Shown here in pieces: positions 46,364 to 56,949 of a stretch of 64,000 nt of DNA (position 1 is its first letter; each line of letters starts with the position of its first letter). The DNA is from Clavibacter michiganensis (GTDB lineage: Bacteria; Actinomycetota; Actinomycetes; Actinomycetales; Microbacteriaceae), in NCBI GenBank assembly GCA_002150995.1, contig MDHJ01000001.1:2046001-2110000 (forward strand), given 5' to 3'. Made by a program: the position numbers and the translations under genes. The notes beneath the pieces are model-generated. The model saw only the letters and a list, made by a program, of their open reading frames with translations, was not told where the DNA came from and did no database searches.

Positions 46364-47394
46364 TCAGCCCAGTCGGATGCGGGCGAGGCCCGTGTTGATC
46401 GACCGGGCCCACAGCGGACCCCGGTACAGGAACGCCGTGTAGCCCTGCACGAGCGTGGCGCCGGCGTCCAGACGCGCCTGGACGTCCGCGGCCGTGTCCA
46501 CGCCGCCGACCGAGATCACGCAGGCGTCCTCGGGAGCGCGCGGCGGAGGAGGCGGAGCACCTCCAGCGACCGCGCGGCCAGGGGCGCGCCGGAGAGCCCG
46601 CCCGCGCCCGCGGACTCGACGACCGCCGGGTCCGTCCGGAGGCCCTGCCGGGAGAGCGTGGTGTTCGTGGCGATGACGCCGGCGAGGCCGAGCTCGGTCG
46701 CGAGCCCCGCGATCCGCTCCACCTCCGCGTCCTCGAGGTCCGGTGCGATCTTGACGAGCACGGGCACGCCGTCGGCCGCGTCGCGGATGTTCGTCAGCAG
46801 CGGCCGCAGCAGCTCGATCTCCTGGAGGCCGCGCAGCCCCGGGGTGTTCGGCGAGCTGACGTTGACCGCGAGGTAGTCGGCGACGGGGGCCACCAGGCGC
46901 GTCGTCCGCACGTAGTCGGCGACGGCGTCCTCCACGGCGACGGCGCGGGTCTTGCCGATGTTGACCCCGATCACGGGCCGGTCTCGGCGCGCGCGGAGAC
47001 GACGGAGGCGGTCGGCGAGTGCCACCGCTCCCCCGTTGTTGAAGCCCATGCGGTTGATCACCGCGCGGTCCTCGATCAGGCGGAAGAGCCGCGGCCGCGG
47101 GTTGCCCGGCTGGGCGACGGCGGTGACCGTCCCGACCTCCACGTGCCCGAACCCGAGCTGGCCGAGACCGAGCACGGCCTGCGCGTCCTTGTCGAATCCG
47201 GCGGCCACGCCGAAGGGCGACGGGAAGCGGAGCCCGAGGGCGTCGACCGCGAGCGACGCGTCCGGCTCGGTCAGGCGTCGGGCGATCCAGCCGAGGCCGG
47301 ACGGCGGGAGGAGGGCGATGGCCGTGGACGCCAGGTGGTGCGCGTCCTCCGGGTCCATGCGCGACAGGACCGTGCGGAAGAGGAGGGGATACAT
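46364..47394 (-). CDS. pyrD: Quinone-dependent dihydroorotate dehydrogenase (class 2), frameshifted as read
   Basis: Fourth step of pyrimidine synthesis, passing electrons to quinone. From ATG 47394 (a GTG at 47400 is also possible) the frame gives [22 protein letters not shown], the catalytic Ser in [11 protein letters not shown], and KIAPDL. It stops prematurely after [11 protein letters not shown] because one base is missing in the run at 46529-46531; the expected end [17 protein letters not shown] through [11 protein letters not shown] to ARIRLG is in the next frame and stops at 46364. Repair gives 343 residues, the usual length. Confidence 0.9.
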
Positions 47395-47445
47395 CGGCAC
47401 CAGGCTAGCGCCTGAGGACGTGCCCTCCTGCGGCGTGCGAGCGGG

Positions 47446-47912
47446 TCAGGACAGGTCGGGGGACGCCGCGTGCGCGACGCGCAGCTGGGCGATCGCCGAC
47501 TCGAAGTCGTCCAGGGAGTCGAAGCCCTGGTACACGCTGGCGAACCGCAGGTAGGCGACCTCGTCGAGCTCGCGGAGCGGCGGGAGGATCGACAGCCCGA
47601 TGTCGTTGGCCTCGATCTGCGAGGCACCGGTGGCGCGGATGGCCTCCTCGACCCGCTGGGCGAGCACGGCCAGATCGGTGTCGGTGACGGGACGGCCCTG
47701 GCACGCCTTCCGCACGCCGGTGACGATCTTCTCGCGGCTGAACGGCTCGACGACGCCGTTGCGCTTGATCACGCTGAGGCTCGCGGTCTCCGTGGTGCTG
47801 AAGCGCCGGCCGCACTCGGGCACTGCCGCCGGCGACGGATCGACAGGCCGTCGTCGCTCGTGCGGGAGTCGACGACGCGGGAGTCGGGGTGGCGGCAGAA
47901 GGGGCAGAACAT
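47446..47912 (-). CDS. nrdR: Transcriptional repressor NrdR, frameshifted as read
   Basis: Zinc-ribbon/ATP-cone repressor of ribonucleotide reductase genes. From ATG 47912 it reads [20 protein letters not shown] to RRRRQC, then the frame breaks at 47818-47820 (GGG, expected GGGG) in the second zinc knuckle; [20 protein letters not shown] and the ATP-cone follow in the next frame. Repair restores the four zinc cysteines and 155 residues. It is 17 bases after hisD. Confidence 0.9.
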
Positions 47913-47929
47913 GGTGTGGCCAGGATACG

Positions 47930-49234
47930 TCAGCGCCCGAGGCGCGCCGTCACGGCCTCGCCGTGCGCCGGCAGGTCCTCGGCGCGGCTGAGCGCAACGA
48001 TCAGCGGCTCCGCCTCCCGGAGGGCGTCGGCGTCGTAGCGCACCACCTGCTGGGGGCGGAGGAACGTGTACGCGCCGAGGCCGGAGCCGAACCGGGCCTG
48101 GCCACCCGTGGGGAGGACGTGGTTGGAGCCGGCCAGGTAGTCGCCGAGGCTCACGGGCGAGTGCGGGCCGAGGAAGATCGCGCCGGCGCTGTGCAGGTGG
48201 GCGAGGAGGGCCTCGGGGGCGGCCGTCTGCACGGAGAGGTGCTCGGGGCCGTACGCGTCGCTGTACCGCGCCGCCGTCTCGAGGTCGTCGACCACGAGGA
48301 TCGCGGACTGCGGGCCGGTGAGCGCCTGGACGACGCGGGCCGAGTGCCCCGTCGCCGCGGCGAGCGTCGCGACCTCGGCGTCGACCGCCCGGGCGAGCTC
48401 CGGGGAGTCCGTGACGAGGACGGACGCGGCCATCTCGTCGTGCTCCGCCTGGCTCACGAGGTCGGCGGCCACGAGGTGCGCGTCGGCTGCCTGGTCGGCG
48501 ATGACGAGGATCTCGGTCGTGCCGGCCTCCGAGTCGATCCCGGTCACGCCCCGGACCACGCGCTTGGCGGCTGCGACGTAGATGTTGCCGGGCCCGGTGA
48601 CCACGTCGACGGGCTCGAGCCCGAGATCGGCGACGCCGTGCGCGAACGCGCCGATGGCGCCCGCGCCGCCCATCGCGTAGACCTCGGTGACGCCGAGGAG
48701 GCCGGCGGCCCCGAGGATCACGGGGTGCACGGAGCCCCCGTGCGCCGCCTGGGCGGGCGAGGCGAGCGCGATGCTGGCGACGCCGGCAACCTGGGCGGCC
48801 ACGACGTTCATCACCACGCTGGACGGGTAGACGGCCTTGCCGCCCGGCACGTAGAGGCCGACGCGCCGCACCGGCTGCCAGCGCTGGACGATGGTGCCGC
48901 CGGGGACGACCGTCGTGGTGGCCTCGGCCGGCACCTGCGCCGCCGAGCCGAGCCGGACGCGCCGGATGGCCTCCTCGAGGGCGGCGCGGACGGCGGGGTC
49001 GAGGCCCGCGACGGCGTCGGCGATCGCCTCCGCCGACACGCGCAGGGAGCCCGGGCGCACGCGGTCGAGCCGCTCCGCCTGGTCGAGCAGCGCCGCGCTC
49101 CCCCGCGTGCGCACGTCCTCGACCAGCTCGCGGGCGACGTCGAGCGCGACGGCCACGTCGGTGACCGGACGCGGGAGGAGGTCGAGCAGGTCGGCGGTGC
49201 TGGGCGTGGTGCCGCGGAGGTCCTGGATGCGCAT
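47930..49234 (-). CDS. hisD: Histidinol dehydrogenase
   Basis: Last enzyme of histidine synthesis, oxidising L-histidinol to histidine; 434 residues from ATG 49234, chosen over the adjacent ATG 49237 because GGAG is then 5 bases away. Family motifs include [39 protein letters not shown] and [16 protein letters not shown]. In Actinobacteria hisD often adjoins nrdR and dnaE, as here. Confidence 0.96.
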   Translation of the reverse strand: MRIQDLRGTTPSTADLLDLLPRPVTDVAVALDVARELVEDVRTRGSAALLDQAERLDRVRPGSLRVSAEAIADAVAGLDPAVRAALEEAIRRVRLGSAAQVPAEATTTVVPGGTIVQRWQPVRRVGLYVPGGKAVYPSSVVMNVVAAQVAGVASIALASPAQAAHGGSVHPVILGAAGLLGVTEVYAMGGAGAIGAFAHGVADLGLEPVDVVTGPGNIYVAAAKRVVRGVTGIDSEAGTTEILVIADQAADAHLVAADLVSQAEHDEMAASVLVTDSPELARAVDAEVATLAAATGHSARVVQALTGPQSAILVVDDLETAARYSDAYGPEHLSVQTAAPEALLAHLHSAGAIFLGPHSPVSLGDYLAGSNHVLPTGGQARFGSGLGAYTFLRPQQVVRYDADALREAEPLIVALSRAEDLPAHGEAVTARLGR

Positions 49235-49295
49235 CATGACTCCGGAAGTCTACCGAGCGGGCGGTCGGCGGATCCGGCGGCTAGCGTCTCGATGC

Positions 49296-49811
49296 ATGGA
49301 CGCGCACCCCGCCACCACGCTCTCCGAGGCCCGAGGCCTGGACGCCTTCCGCGCCGCCTTCCGGCGCCACGCGGCCGGCGTCGCCGTCGTCACCGCGCGT
49401 GACGCCGCCGGCTCCCCCGTCGGCTTCACCGCCACGTCGCTCTCCTCGGTGTCCGCCGACCCGCCGCTCGCGAGCTTCAGCCTCGCCCGCACCGCGTCGA
49501 GCGCCGCGGCCCTCGCGGAGGCGGACCACGTGGCCATCCACGTGCTCGGTGCCCGCGACCGGCACCTCGCCGAGCGCCTCAGCGGGCCGGCCTCCGAGCG
49601 CTTCTCGGGAGACCACTGGTCCCCGGGACCCCACGGGCTCCCCGTCCTCGACGGCGGCACCGCGCTGCTCGTGGCCCGCATGGTCGAGCGGGTCCACGTG
49701 CACGACGCGATCGTCGTCATCGTGCGCGTCGAGGACGGCGGCCCGGGCGTCGACGACGAGCCGCTCGTGTACCACGCCCGCCGCTACCTCCGCCCGGGCA
49801 CCGAGGCCTGA
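49296..49811 (+). CDS. Flavin reductase-like (DIM6/NTAB) domain protein
   Basis: A 171-residue FMN-binding split-barrel protein from ATG 49296. It contains RHAAGVAVVTARDAAGSPVG, FTATSLSSVSADPPLASFSL (the phosphate-binding segment) and VHVLG-like strands. Such proteins supply reduced flavin to monooxygenases or act as oxidoreductases; no partner gene is adjacent. It is divergent from hisD and convergent with dnaE. Confidence 0.88.
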   Translation: MDAHPATTLSEARGLDAFRAAFRRHAAGVAVVTARDAAGSPVGFTATSLSSVSADPPLASFSLARTASSAAALAEADHVAIHVLGARDRHLAERLSGPASERFSGDHWSPGPHGLPVLDGGTALLVARMVERVHVHDAIVVIVRVEDGGPGVDDEPLVYHARRYLRPGTEA

Positions 49812-49841
49812 GCGCGCTCCCGGACGGGCCGTCCCGGCGGG

Positions 49842-52800
49842 TCAGCCCAGGCAGTTCGGCCCGAGCAGGGACTTGAGCTCGCCGTACAGGTCCGCGCTCA
49901 CCGTGACCGGGTAGGGGATCTCGAACACGCGCCCGCTGTCGCCCTTGACGAGCTGCAGCCGGACCTCCGTGTCTCCCGAGTGGCGGATCAGCACGTCGTT
50001 GAGGCCCATGACGGTCTCCGTCGTGGCGCGGTTCTCGGCGAGGCTGATGAGCAGCGGACCGGACCCCAGGCTCTGGCCGAGGTCGGGCTGGAACATCGAG
50101 AACGCGTGGATGTTCATGCCGTCGTCGCGCGTGGACACGCGACCGCGGATCACCACGACGGTGTCGCCCTGCAGGGCCGGCGCGAACTCCTGGTACGCCT
50201 TGCCCATGAACATGCAGGTGATCTCGCCGCCGAAGTCCTCCAGCTGCACCATGCCGTACTGGTTGCCCGAGTTCCGCGCTGTGCGGTGCTGCACGCTCGT
50301 GAGCAGTCCCGCGAGCGTGACCGTCTCGCCGTCCATGGACGCATCGGTGGCCAGCAGCTCCGCGATGCCCGTGGAGGCGAGCTTCGCGAGCGGGATCTCG
50401 AGGCCCGCGAGCGGGTGGTCCGAGACGTAGAGCCCGAGCATCTCGCGCTCGAACGCGAGCTTGTCGCGCTTCGCCCACTCGGGCCGCTCGGGGACCTTCC
50501 GCGCATGCTGCGGCTCGTCCCAGAGGCTGTCGAAGTCGAACCCGACCTGCCCGTTCATGGCGGCGCGCTTGTCGCTCACGGACGCTTCGATCATGCCCTC
50601 GTGGACCTCGAGGAGGGCTCGACGGGTGTCGCCCAGCGAGTCGAACGCGCCGGCCTTGATGAGCGACTCCACCGTGCGCTTGTTGGCGACCGGCAGCGGG
50701 ACCTTCTTGAGGAAGTCGTCGAAGGACTCGAAGGCGCCCTGCTCCGCGCGCGCCCCCCGGAGGGCCTCGACCACGTTCGCGCCGACGTTCCGCACGGCGC
50801 CGAGGCCGAAGCGGATGTCGGCGCCCGCGGCGGCGAAGAAGCCGATCGACTCGTTGACGTCCGGCGGGAGCACCCTGATGCCCATGCGGCGGCACTCGTT
50901 GAGGTAGAGCGCCATCTTGTCCTTGGAGTCGCCCACGCTCGTGAGCAGCGCGGCCATGTACTCGGCCGGGTAGTGCGCCTTGAGGTACGCGGTCCAGTAC
51001 GAGACCACGCCGTAGGCGGCGGAGTGCGCCTTGTTGAAGGCGTAGTCGGAGAAGGGCAGGAGGATGTCCCAGAGCGCCTTCACCGCGGCCATCGAGTAGC
51101 CGTTGTCCTGCATTCCCTGCGAGAAGCCCGCGAACTGCTTGTCGAGCTCGGACTTCTTCTTCTTGCCCATGGCGCGGCGCAGGAGGTCGGCCTGCGCGAG
51201 CGTGAAGCCGGCGAGCTTCTGCGCGACCGACATCACCTGCTCCTGGTAGACGATCAGGCCGTGCGTGGTGCCGAGCACCTCGCGCAGCGGCTCCTCGAGC
51301 TCCGGGTGGATGGGCGTGATCTCCTGCAGCCCGTTCTTCCGCAGCGCGTAGTTGGTGTGCGAGTTCGCGCCCATGGGCCCCGGGCGGTAGAGCGCGATGA
51401 CGGCGGAGATGTCCTCGAAGTCGTCCGGCTTCATCATGCGCAGCAGCGACCGCATGGGGCCGCCGTCGAGCTGGAACACGCCGAGGGTGTCGCCGCGGGC
51501 GAGCAGGTCGTACGCGGCGCGGTCGTCGAGGCCCAGGTCCTCGAGGACGAGCTTCTCACCGCGGTTCGACTCGATGTTGTTGAGCGCGTCGTCGATGATC
51601 GTGAGGTTCCGGAGCCCCAGGAAGTCCATCTTGATGAGCCCCAGGGACTCGCAGGCCGGGTAGTCGAACTGCGTGACGATCTGGCCGTCCTGCTCCCGCT
51701 TCATGATCGGGATGATGTCGATGAGCGGCTCGCTCGACATGATGACGCCGGCCGCGTGCACGCCCCACTGGCGCTTCAGGTTCTCGATGCCCTGCGCGGT
51801 CTCGAAGACCTTCTGCGCCTCCGGGTCCATGGCGAGGACCTCGCGGAAGTCGCCGGCCTCGCGGTAGCGCGGGTGGTCGGTGTCGAGGATGCCGGACAGC
51901 GGGATGTCCTTGCCCATGATCGCCGGCGGCATGGCCTTGGTGAGCTTGTCGCCCATCGAGAAGGGGTACCCGAGCACGCGGCTGGAGTCCTTGAGGGCCT
52001 GCTTCGCCTTGATCGTGCCGTACGTGACGATCTGCGCCACGCGCTCGTCGCCGTACTTGTCCGTGACGTACCGGATGACCTCGCCGCGGCGACGGTCGTC
52101 GAAGTCGACGTCGAAGTCGGGCATGGAGACGCGGTCGGGGTTCAGGAACCGCTCGAAGAGCAGGCCGTGCTGCAGGGGGTCGAGGTCGGTGATGCCCATG
52201 GCGTACGCGACCATGGACCCCGCGCCCGAGCCGCGACCGGGGCCCACGCGGATGCCGTTCTCCCGCGACCAGCCGATGAAGTCGGCGACGACGAGGAAGT
52301 AGCCCGGGAAGCCCATCTGGGCGATGACGCCGACCTCGTAGTCGGCGCGCTTGCGGACCTCGTCGGAGAAGCCCGCCGGGTACCGGCGGACGAGCCCGCG
52401 CTCGACCTCCTTCACGAACCAGGTCTGCTCGCTCTCGCCCTCGGGGACGGGGTACCGCGGCATGTAGTTCGCCGACTCGTTGAACTGCACGTCGCAGCGC
52501 TCGGCGATGAGCAGGGTGTTGTCGCACGCCTCCTCGTGGTCGCGGAAGAGGTGCCGCATCTGCGCGGCGGTCTTCAGGTAGAACTCGTCCGCGTCGAACT
52601 TGAAGCGGTTGGGGTCGTCGAGGGTCGTGCCCGACTGGACGCACAGGAGAGCCGCGTGGCTGGTCGCGTCGTGCTCGTGCGTGTAGTGGAGGTCGTTGGT
52701 GGCGACGAGCGGGAGGTCGAGGTCCTTCGCGAGGCGGAGGAGGTCGCTCATGATCCGCCGCTCGATGCCGAGCCCGTGGTCCATGATCTCGCAGAAGTAG

Positions 52801-53354
52801 TTGCCGGCCCCGAAGATGTCGCGGTAGTCGCTCGCGGCCTTGACCGCCTCGTCGTACTGCCCGAGCCGGAGGCGCGTCTGCACCTCCCCGGACGGGCAGC
52901 CCGTGGTCGCGATGAGGCCCTTGGCGTAGGTGCTCAGCAGCTCGCGGTCCATGCGGGGCTTGAAGTAGTAGCCCTCGAGCGACGCGCGCGACGACAGGCG
53001 GAAGAGGTTGTGCATGCCCTCGGTCGTCTCGGCCAGCATCGTGAGGTGCGTGTAGGCACCCGATCCGGAGACGTCGTCCTGTCCGCCGTTGCCCCAGCGG
53101 ACGCGCGTGCGGTCGCCGCGGTGGGTGCCCGGCGTGATGTAGGCCTCGGTGCCGATGATGGGCTTGACGCCCGCGTTCCTCGCCTGCTTCCAGAAGTCGA
53201 ACGCGCCGAAGACGTTGCCGTGGTCGGTGATGGCGACGGCCGGCATGGCCTGCTCGGCGGCCGCCTGGACCAGCGGGCCGACGCGGGCCGCGCCGTCGAG
53301 CATGGAGTACTCGCTGTGGACGTGGAGATGGACGAACGAGTCGTTGCGGGGCAC
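49842..53354 (-). CDS. dnaE: DNA polymerase III alpha subunit
   Basis: Replicative polymerase of 1170 residues, intact. The N-terminal PHP domain opens [16 protein letters not shown]; the catalytic Asp residues are in [12 protein letters not shown] (about 411-420); [16 protein letters not shown] precedes them. Helix-hairpin-helix and OB-fold segments lie toward the C-terminus. It is the DnaE1 type rather than the error-prone DnaE2. The length and open frame show that not all large genes here carry base losses. Confidence 0.97.
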   Translation of the reverse strand: MPRNDSFVHLHVHSEYSMLDGAARVGPLVQAAAEQAMPAVAITDHGNVFGAFDFWKQARNAGVKPIIGTEAYITPGTHRGDRTRVRWGNGGQDDVSGSGAYTHLTMLAETTEGMHNLFRLSSRASLEGYYFKPRMDRELLSTYAKGLIATTGCPSGEVQTRLRLGQYDEAVKAASDYRDIFGAGNYFCEIMDHGLGIERRIMSDLLRLAKDLDLPLVATNDLHYTHEHDATSHAALLCVQSGTTLDDPNRFKFDADEFYLKTAAQMRHLFRDHEEACDNTLLIAERCDVQFNESANYMPRYPVPEGESEQTWFVKEVERGLVRRYPAGFSDEVRKRADYEVGVIAQMGFPGYFLVVADFIGWSRENGIRVGPGRGSGAGSMVAYAMGITDLDPLQHGLLFERFLNPDRVSMPDFDVDFDDRRRGEVIRYVTDKYGDERVAQIVTYGTIKAKQALKDSSRVLGYPFSMGDKLTKAMPPAIMGKDIPLSGILDTDHPRYREAGDFREVLAMDPEAQKVFETAQGIENLKRQWGVHAAGVIMSSEPLIDIIPIMKREQDGQIVTQFDYPACESLGLIKMDFLGLRNLTIIDDALNNIESNRGEKLVLEDLGLDDRAAYDLLARGDTLGVFQLDGGPMRSLLRMMKPDDFEDISAVIALYRPGPMGANSHTNYALRKNGLQEITPIHPELEEPLREVLGTTHGLIVYQEQVMSVAQKLAGFTLAQADLLRRAMGKKKKSELDKQFAGFSQGMQDNGYSMAAVKALWDILLPFSDYAFNKAHSAAYGVVSYWTAYLKAHYPAEYMAALLTSVGDSKDKMALYLNECRRMGIRVLPPDVNESIGFFAAAGADIRFGLGAVRNVGANVVEALRGARAEQGAFESFDDFLKKVPLPVANKRTVESLIKAGAFDSLGDTRRALLEVHEGMIEASVSDKRAAMNGQVGFDFDSLWDEPQHARKVPERPEWAKRDKLAFEREMLGLYVSDHPLAGLEIPLAKLASTGIAELLATDASMDGETVTLAGLLTSVQHRTARNSGNQYGMVQLEDFGGEITCMFMGKAYQEFAPALQGDTVVVIRGRVSTRDDGMNIHAFSMFQPDLGQSLGSGPLLISLAENRATTETVMGLNDVLIRHSGDTEVRLQLVKGDSGRVFEIPYPVTVSADLYGELKSLLGPNCLG

Positions 53355-53429
53355 GGGTCTCTTCTACTGGTCTGGTCGAGGTGTGGCCATCTTAGGCAGG
53401 CCCCGGAGGGCCGGGCGGCGTGTCGGGCG

Positions 53430-54346
53430 TCAGTCGCGGAGGACGTCGAGGGCGTGCTGGAGGTCCGCCGGGTACGTGCTCGAGAACGACGCGCGGTCGC
53501 CCGTCGCGGGGTGCGTGATCTCGAGCCGCATGGCATGCAGCCACTGGCGGTGCAGGTCGAGCTGGGCGGAGATCGTGGGGTCGGCGCCGTACATGGCGTC
53601 GCCCACGCAGGGGTGGCGCTGGGCGGCCATGTGCACGCGGATCTGGTGGGTGCGTCCGGTCTCCAGGTGCACCTCCAGGAGGGCGGCCCGGGGAACGCCT
53701 CGAGCGTCTCGTAGTGGGTCACGGACGGCTTGCCGTCGGCGGTGACCGCGAACTTCCAGTCGCTGCGCGGGTGTCGGCCGATGGGGGCGTCGATTGTACC
53801 CGCGAGCGGATCCGGGTGGCCCTGCACGACCGCGTGGTAGACCTTCTCGACCTCGCGGTCGTGGAACTGCCGCTTGAGCTCCGTGTACGCGCGCTCCGTC
53901 TTCGCGACGACCATGAGACCGCTCGTGCCCGCGTCGAGGCGGTGCACGATGCCCTGCCGCTCCTCGGCGCCGGACGTGCTGAGCCGGAACCCGGCGGCCG
54001 CCAGCGCACCGAGGACGGTCGGCCCCGTCCACCCGACGCTCGGGTGGGCCGCGACGCCGACGGGCTTGTCGACCACGACGATGTCGTCGTCGTCGTGCAC
54101 GATGCCGAGGTCCGGGACCGCGAGGGGCACCACGGACGGCTCCTGCCGGGGCTGCCAGCTGACGGCGAGCATCGAGCCGCCCACGAGGCGGTCGGACTTG
54201 CCGGCCTCCCGTCCGTCCTGCGTCACGCCGCCGGACTCGGCGACCTCGGCCGCGAAGCTGCGGGAGAACCCGAGGAGCCGCGCGAGGCCCGCGTCGACGC
54301 GCTGCCCGTCGAGGCCGTCGGGGACGGGGAGGGTGCGGTGCTCCAT
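53430..54346 (-). CDS. rluD: RluD-family 23S rRNA pseudouridine synthase, frameshifted as read
   Basis: An S4 domain (about 15-75) precedes the RluA-type synthase domain with the catalytic Asp in [19 protein letters not shown]. The frame breaks after HYETLEAF at the G run 53690-53693; the rest ([20 protein letters not shown] to [12 protein letters not shown]) is in the next frame, ending at 53430. One restored base gives 305 residues, typical for RluD. ATG 54346 has GAAGAGG upstream. It is 75 bases ahead of dnaE. Confidence 0.88.
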
Positions 54347-54493
54347 GGGGACCTCTTCCGGTGCGTGCGATGCGATGCGATGCGGTTCGGGCGGATCCGG
54401 CCCGTCTGCGCGAACGACGACGGCGACGCGGGGCCCGCGGCGGATGCCGTGCGGGACCCACGCCGCCGTCGGGCGTGCGGGTGGTGCGGGGTG

Positions 54494-55168
54494 CTAGCTG
54501 CCGAACGAGGCGGTGGCGGGCGCCTCGCTGGAGCCGGAGGCGTCGAGCTCGCGGAGCTGGCCCTCGATGTAGCCCTTGAGCTTCGTGCGGTACTCGCGCT
54601 CGAAGGTGCGCAGCTCGTCGATGCGGCCCTCGAGGACCTGGCGCTCCTTCTCGAGGACGGCGGTCTTCGATCGCTGCTCGGCCTCGGCCTCGGCGGCGAT
54701 GCGGGCGGCGGTGGCGTGCGCCTCGGCGACGAGCGCGTCGCGCTTCTCGACGCCCTCGCGGACGTGCTCCTCGTGCAGCTTGCGGGCGAGCTTGAGCAGG
54801 CTGCTGGTGCTGGAGGTCTCGTCGTCGTCGTCCGCGGCGACAGCCGCGGGGGCGGCGGGCGCCTGCGCGACGACGGGGGCCGCGACGGGCTCCGGCTCGG
54901 TGGCGGCCTCGGGCTCGGGCTCGGCCACGACGGGCGCCTGCTCGACCGCGGCGGGCGCGGGAGCGGGGGTCTCGATGGCCGTGGTCGCGGCGGGGGCGGC
55001 GTCGCCCGAGCCGAGGCGCTGGCGCAGCTCCTCGTTCTCCTGGTGGAGACGGCGCAGCTCGACGACCACCTCGTCGAGGAAGTCGTCCACCTCGTCCTGG
55101 TCGTATCCCTCGCGGAACTTGGTCGGCTGGAAACGCTTGTTGACGACGTCTTCAGGAGTGAGAGCCAT
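54494..55168 (-). CDS. divIVA: Polar growth and division protein DivIVA/Wag31
   Basis: Coiled-coil scaffold that marks growing poles and septa in Actinobacteria. It has 224 residues from ATG 55168. The membrane-binding N-terminal domain ([18 protein letters not shown]) is followed by a long Pro/Ala/Glu linker (about 55-115) and a C-terminal coiled coil rich in Glu, Arg and Ala. It lies in the conserved ftsZ-sepF-yggT-divIVA order. lspA, often next in line, is missing in the following 147 bases. Confidence 0.95.
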   Translation of the reverse strand: MALTPEDVVNKRFQPTKFREGYDQDEVDDFLDEVVVELRRLHQENEELRQRLGSGDAAPAATTAIETPAPAPAAVEQAPVVAEPEPEAATEPEPVAAPVVAQAPAAPAAVAADDDDETSSTSSLLKLARKLHEEHVREGVEKRDALVAEAHATAARIAAEAEAEQRSKTAVLEKERQVLEGRIDELRTFEREYRTKLKGYIEGQLRELDASGSSEAPATASFGS

Positions 55169-55305
55169 GGCCTGCCACCTCTTTTGTGCGTAGAGCGGGG
55201 TCCGCGCGAGCGGACGGGGATTCGGGACAACGTGCGCCTCAACGCTACCAGCGGATGGCTGCGGTCCGGGGACCGGAGGGTGGATCCGGAGCGAGGCGGC
55301 GGTCG

Positions 55306-55611
55306 TCAGCGCATCAGGCCGCCGACGACGTTGAACAGGATGATGGCGACGAGCATCGTGATCATCCAGCCGAAGTCGAGCGCCACCGGGCCGAGGCGGA
55401 GCGGCGGGATGAGGCGGCGGACGAAGCCGATTGGCGGGTCCGTGACCGTGTACGACGCCTCCGCGACGATGAGCATCGCGCCGCGCGGGCGCCACTGCCG
55501 CGAGAGCGACTGGACCAGGTCGAGGACGAAGCGGCCCCACATGCAGATGATGAACGCCAGGAGGGCGAACCACACGACGGTGGCGACGATGTTCACGATG
55601 ATCACGGACAC
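55306..55611 (-). CDS. YggT-family membrane protein
   Basis: A 101-residue protein with two hydrophobic regions (residues 3-25 and 78-99) around the family motif DPPIGFVRRLIPPLRLG. It starts at GTG 55611. It is a member of the division cluster between sepF and divIVA; YggT proteins have been linked to osmotic-stress and cell-envelope functions, with no defined activity. Confidence 0.92.
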   Translation of the reverse strand: MSVIIVNIVATVVWFALLAFIICMWGRFVLDLVQSLSRQWRPRGAMLIVAEASYTVTDPPIGFVRRLIPPLRLGPVALDFGWMITMLVAIILFNVVGGLMR

Positions 55612-55671
55612 AAGTATGGCGGGCGCCGATGGGAGCTCCCGCCGACGCCCGCCATCACGGGGCTCCGAGGA

Positions 55672-56169
55672 TCAGCGGCCGAAGAACGACGCCTCGACCT
55701 CGGCCTCGGTGGCCGACTGCTCGCCGGAGACGGCGACGTGCGACGGCGAGAGGAGGAAGACCTTGGCGGTGACGCGCTCGATCTTGCCGTAGAGGCCGAT
55801 GGAGAGGCCGCTGGCGAAGTCGATGAGACGGCGGGCGTCGTCGTCCGTCATCTGCGAGAGGTTGATGATGACCGGCACGCCCTCGCGGAAGTTCTCGGCG
55901 ATGACCTGGGCGTCCTTGTAGGCCTTGGGGTGGACGGTGAGGATCTCGTTCATTTCAGCCGGCGCCGCATTCCTTGTGGTGGTCGAGGGCTTGTGCAGGG
56001 GGGTCACGGGTGCGCGCTTGGCCTGCTGCTGGGGAGCGGGGGCGGGCGTCGGGACGGCCTGGACGGGGGACTGCTGCTGCTGCGCGGGCTGCTGCTGCTG
56101 CTGCGGGTAGTCGAGCTCCTCGTCGGCGAGTCCCAGGTACACCATGGTCTTGCGAAGTGGGTTGGCCAT
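55672..56169 (-). CDS. sepF: Cell division protein SepF
   Basis: Anchors FtsZ to the membrane. I use the second of two ATGs (56169) because it gives the usual start [18 protein letters not shown] and suits the GAGG site; 165 residues. After the amphipathic N-terminus comes a Gln/Pro-rich linker, then the SepF domain ([28 protein letters not shown]). In Actinobacteria lacking FtsA, SepF is the main FtsZ tether. Confidence 0.95.
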   Translation of the reverse strand: MANPLRKTMVYLGLADEELDYPQQQQQPAQQQQSPVQAVPTPAPAPQQQAKRAPVTPLHKPSTTTRNAAPAEMNEILTVHPKAYKDAQVIAENFREGVPVIINLSQMTDDDARRLIDFASGLSIGLYGKIERVTAKVFLLSPSHVAVSGEQSATEAEVEASFFGR

Positions 56170-56217
56170 CATTCCTCTTTCCGGGTCGGCCTGACGAACC
56201 GGACCGCACTCCCGACA

Positions 56218-56949
56218 TTAAGGGCGGTCGGGTCGCTTTCCCGTGATTGCCGAGCCGATCCGAAGGTGTGTCGCGCCCTCGAGGAGCGCCTCGCGGAGGT
56301 CGCCGGACATGCCGGCCGAGATGGCCCGTGCGTCGGGCAGGATGCGCCGCACGTCGTCCGAGATGCCCCGCAGCCGCGCGAAGGCGCGACGCGGCTCCCC
56401 GTCGTCGGGAGCGACCGCCATGACGCCGAGGACGCGGATGCCGGGGGCCCCCGCCGCGTGCTCCGCGAGGGCCTCCGCCTCGGCGGGCGGCACACCGCCC
56501 CGGCCCGCGTCGTCGGTGAGGTTCACCTGCAGGAAGACGCGCGTCTCCTGCTCGTCGGAGGCGAGCGCGTCCACGAGCGACGGACGGTCGACGGAGTGGA
56601 TCACGGAGGCGTAGCGGCGCACCTGACGGGCCTTCTTGCCCTGGAGCTGGCCGACGAAGTGCCACGACAGGCCCTCCCCCTCGAGCTCCGACGCCTTGCC
56701 CTGGGCCTCCTGGTGCCGGCTCTCGCCGAGGTCGCGGACCCCGAGGTCGACGAGCGCGCGGATGAGGGACACCGGCTGGAACTTGGTGACCACGATCGTG
56801 GTCACCTCCTCCGGGCTGCGCCCGGCCTGGCGGATGCCCTCGGCGACGTCCTCCCGCACGGACGCCCACCGCTCGGCGAGGCCCGGGTGGGCCTCGTCGG
56901 GGTGGGCGTCCGGTGCGGCGGCACCGTCGGAGCGGGGACCGTCGGTCAC
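56218..56949 (-). CDS. YggS-family pyridoxal-phosphate homeostasis protein
   Basis: A 243-residue single-domain PLP-binding barrel. The lysine of [12 protein letters not shown] forms the aldimine; [26 protein letters not shown] (in part) and [12 protein letters not shown] are family motifs. GTG 56949 overlaps the ftsZ stop (GTGA). Orthologs keep free PLP low and affect amino-acid balance; its place beside ftsZ is conserved. It pairs logically with PdxST elsewhere in the window. Confidence 0.93.
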   Translation of the reverse strand: MTDGPRSDGAAAPDAHPDEAHPGLAERWASVREDVAEGIRQAGRSPEEVTTIVVTKFQPVSLIRALVDLGVRDLGESRHQEAQGKASELEGEGLSWHFVGQLQGKKARQVRRYASVIHSVDRPSLVDALASDEQETRVFLQVNLTDDAGRGGVPPAEAEALAEHAAGAPGIRVLGVMAVAPDDGEPRRAFARLRGISDDVRRILPDARAISAGMSGDLREALLEGATHLRIGSAITGKRPDRP

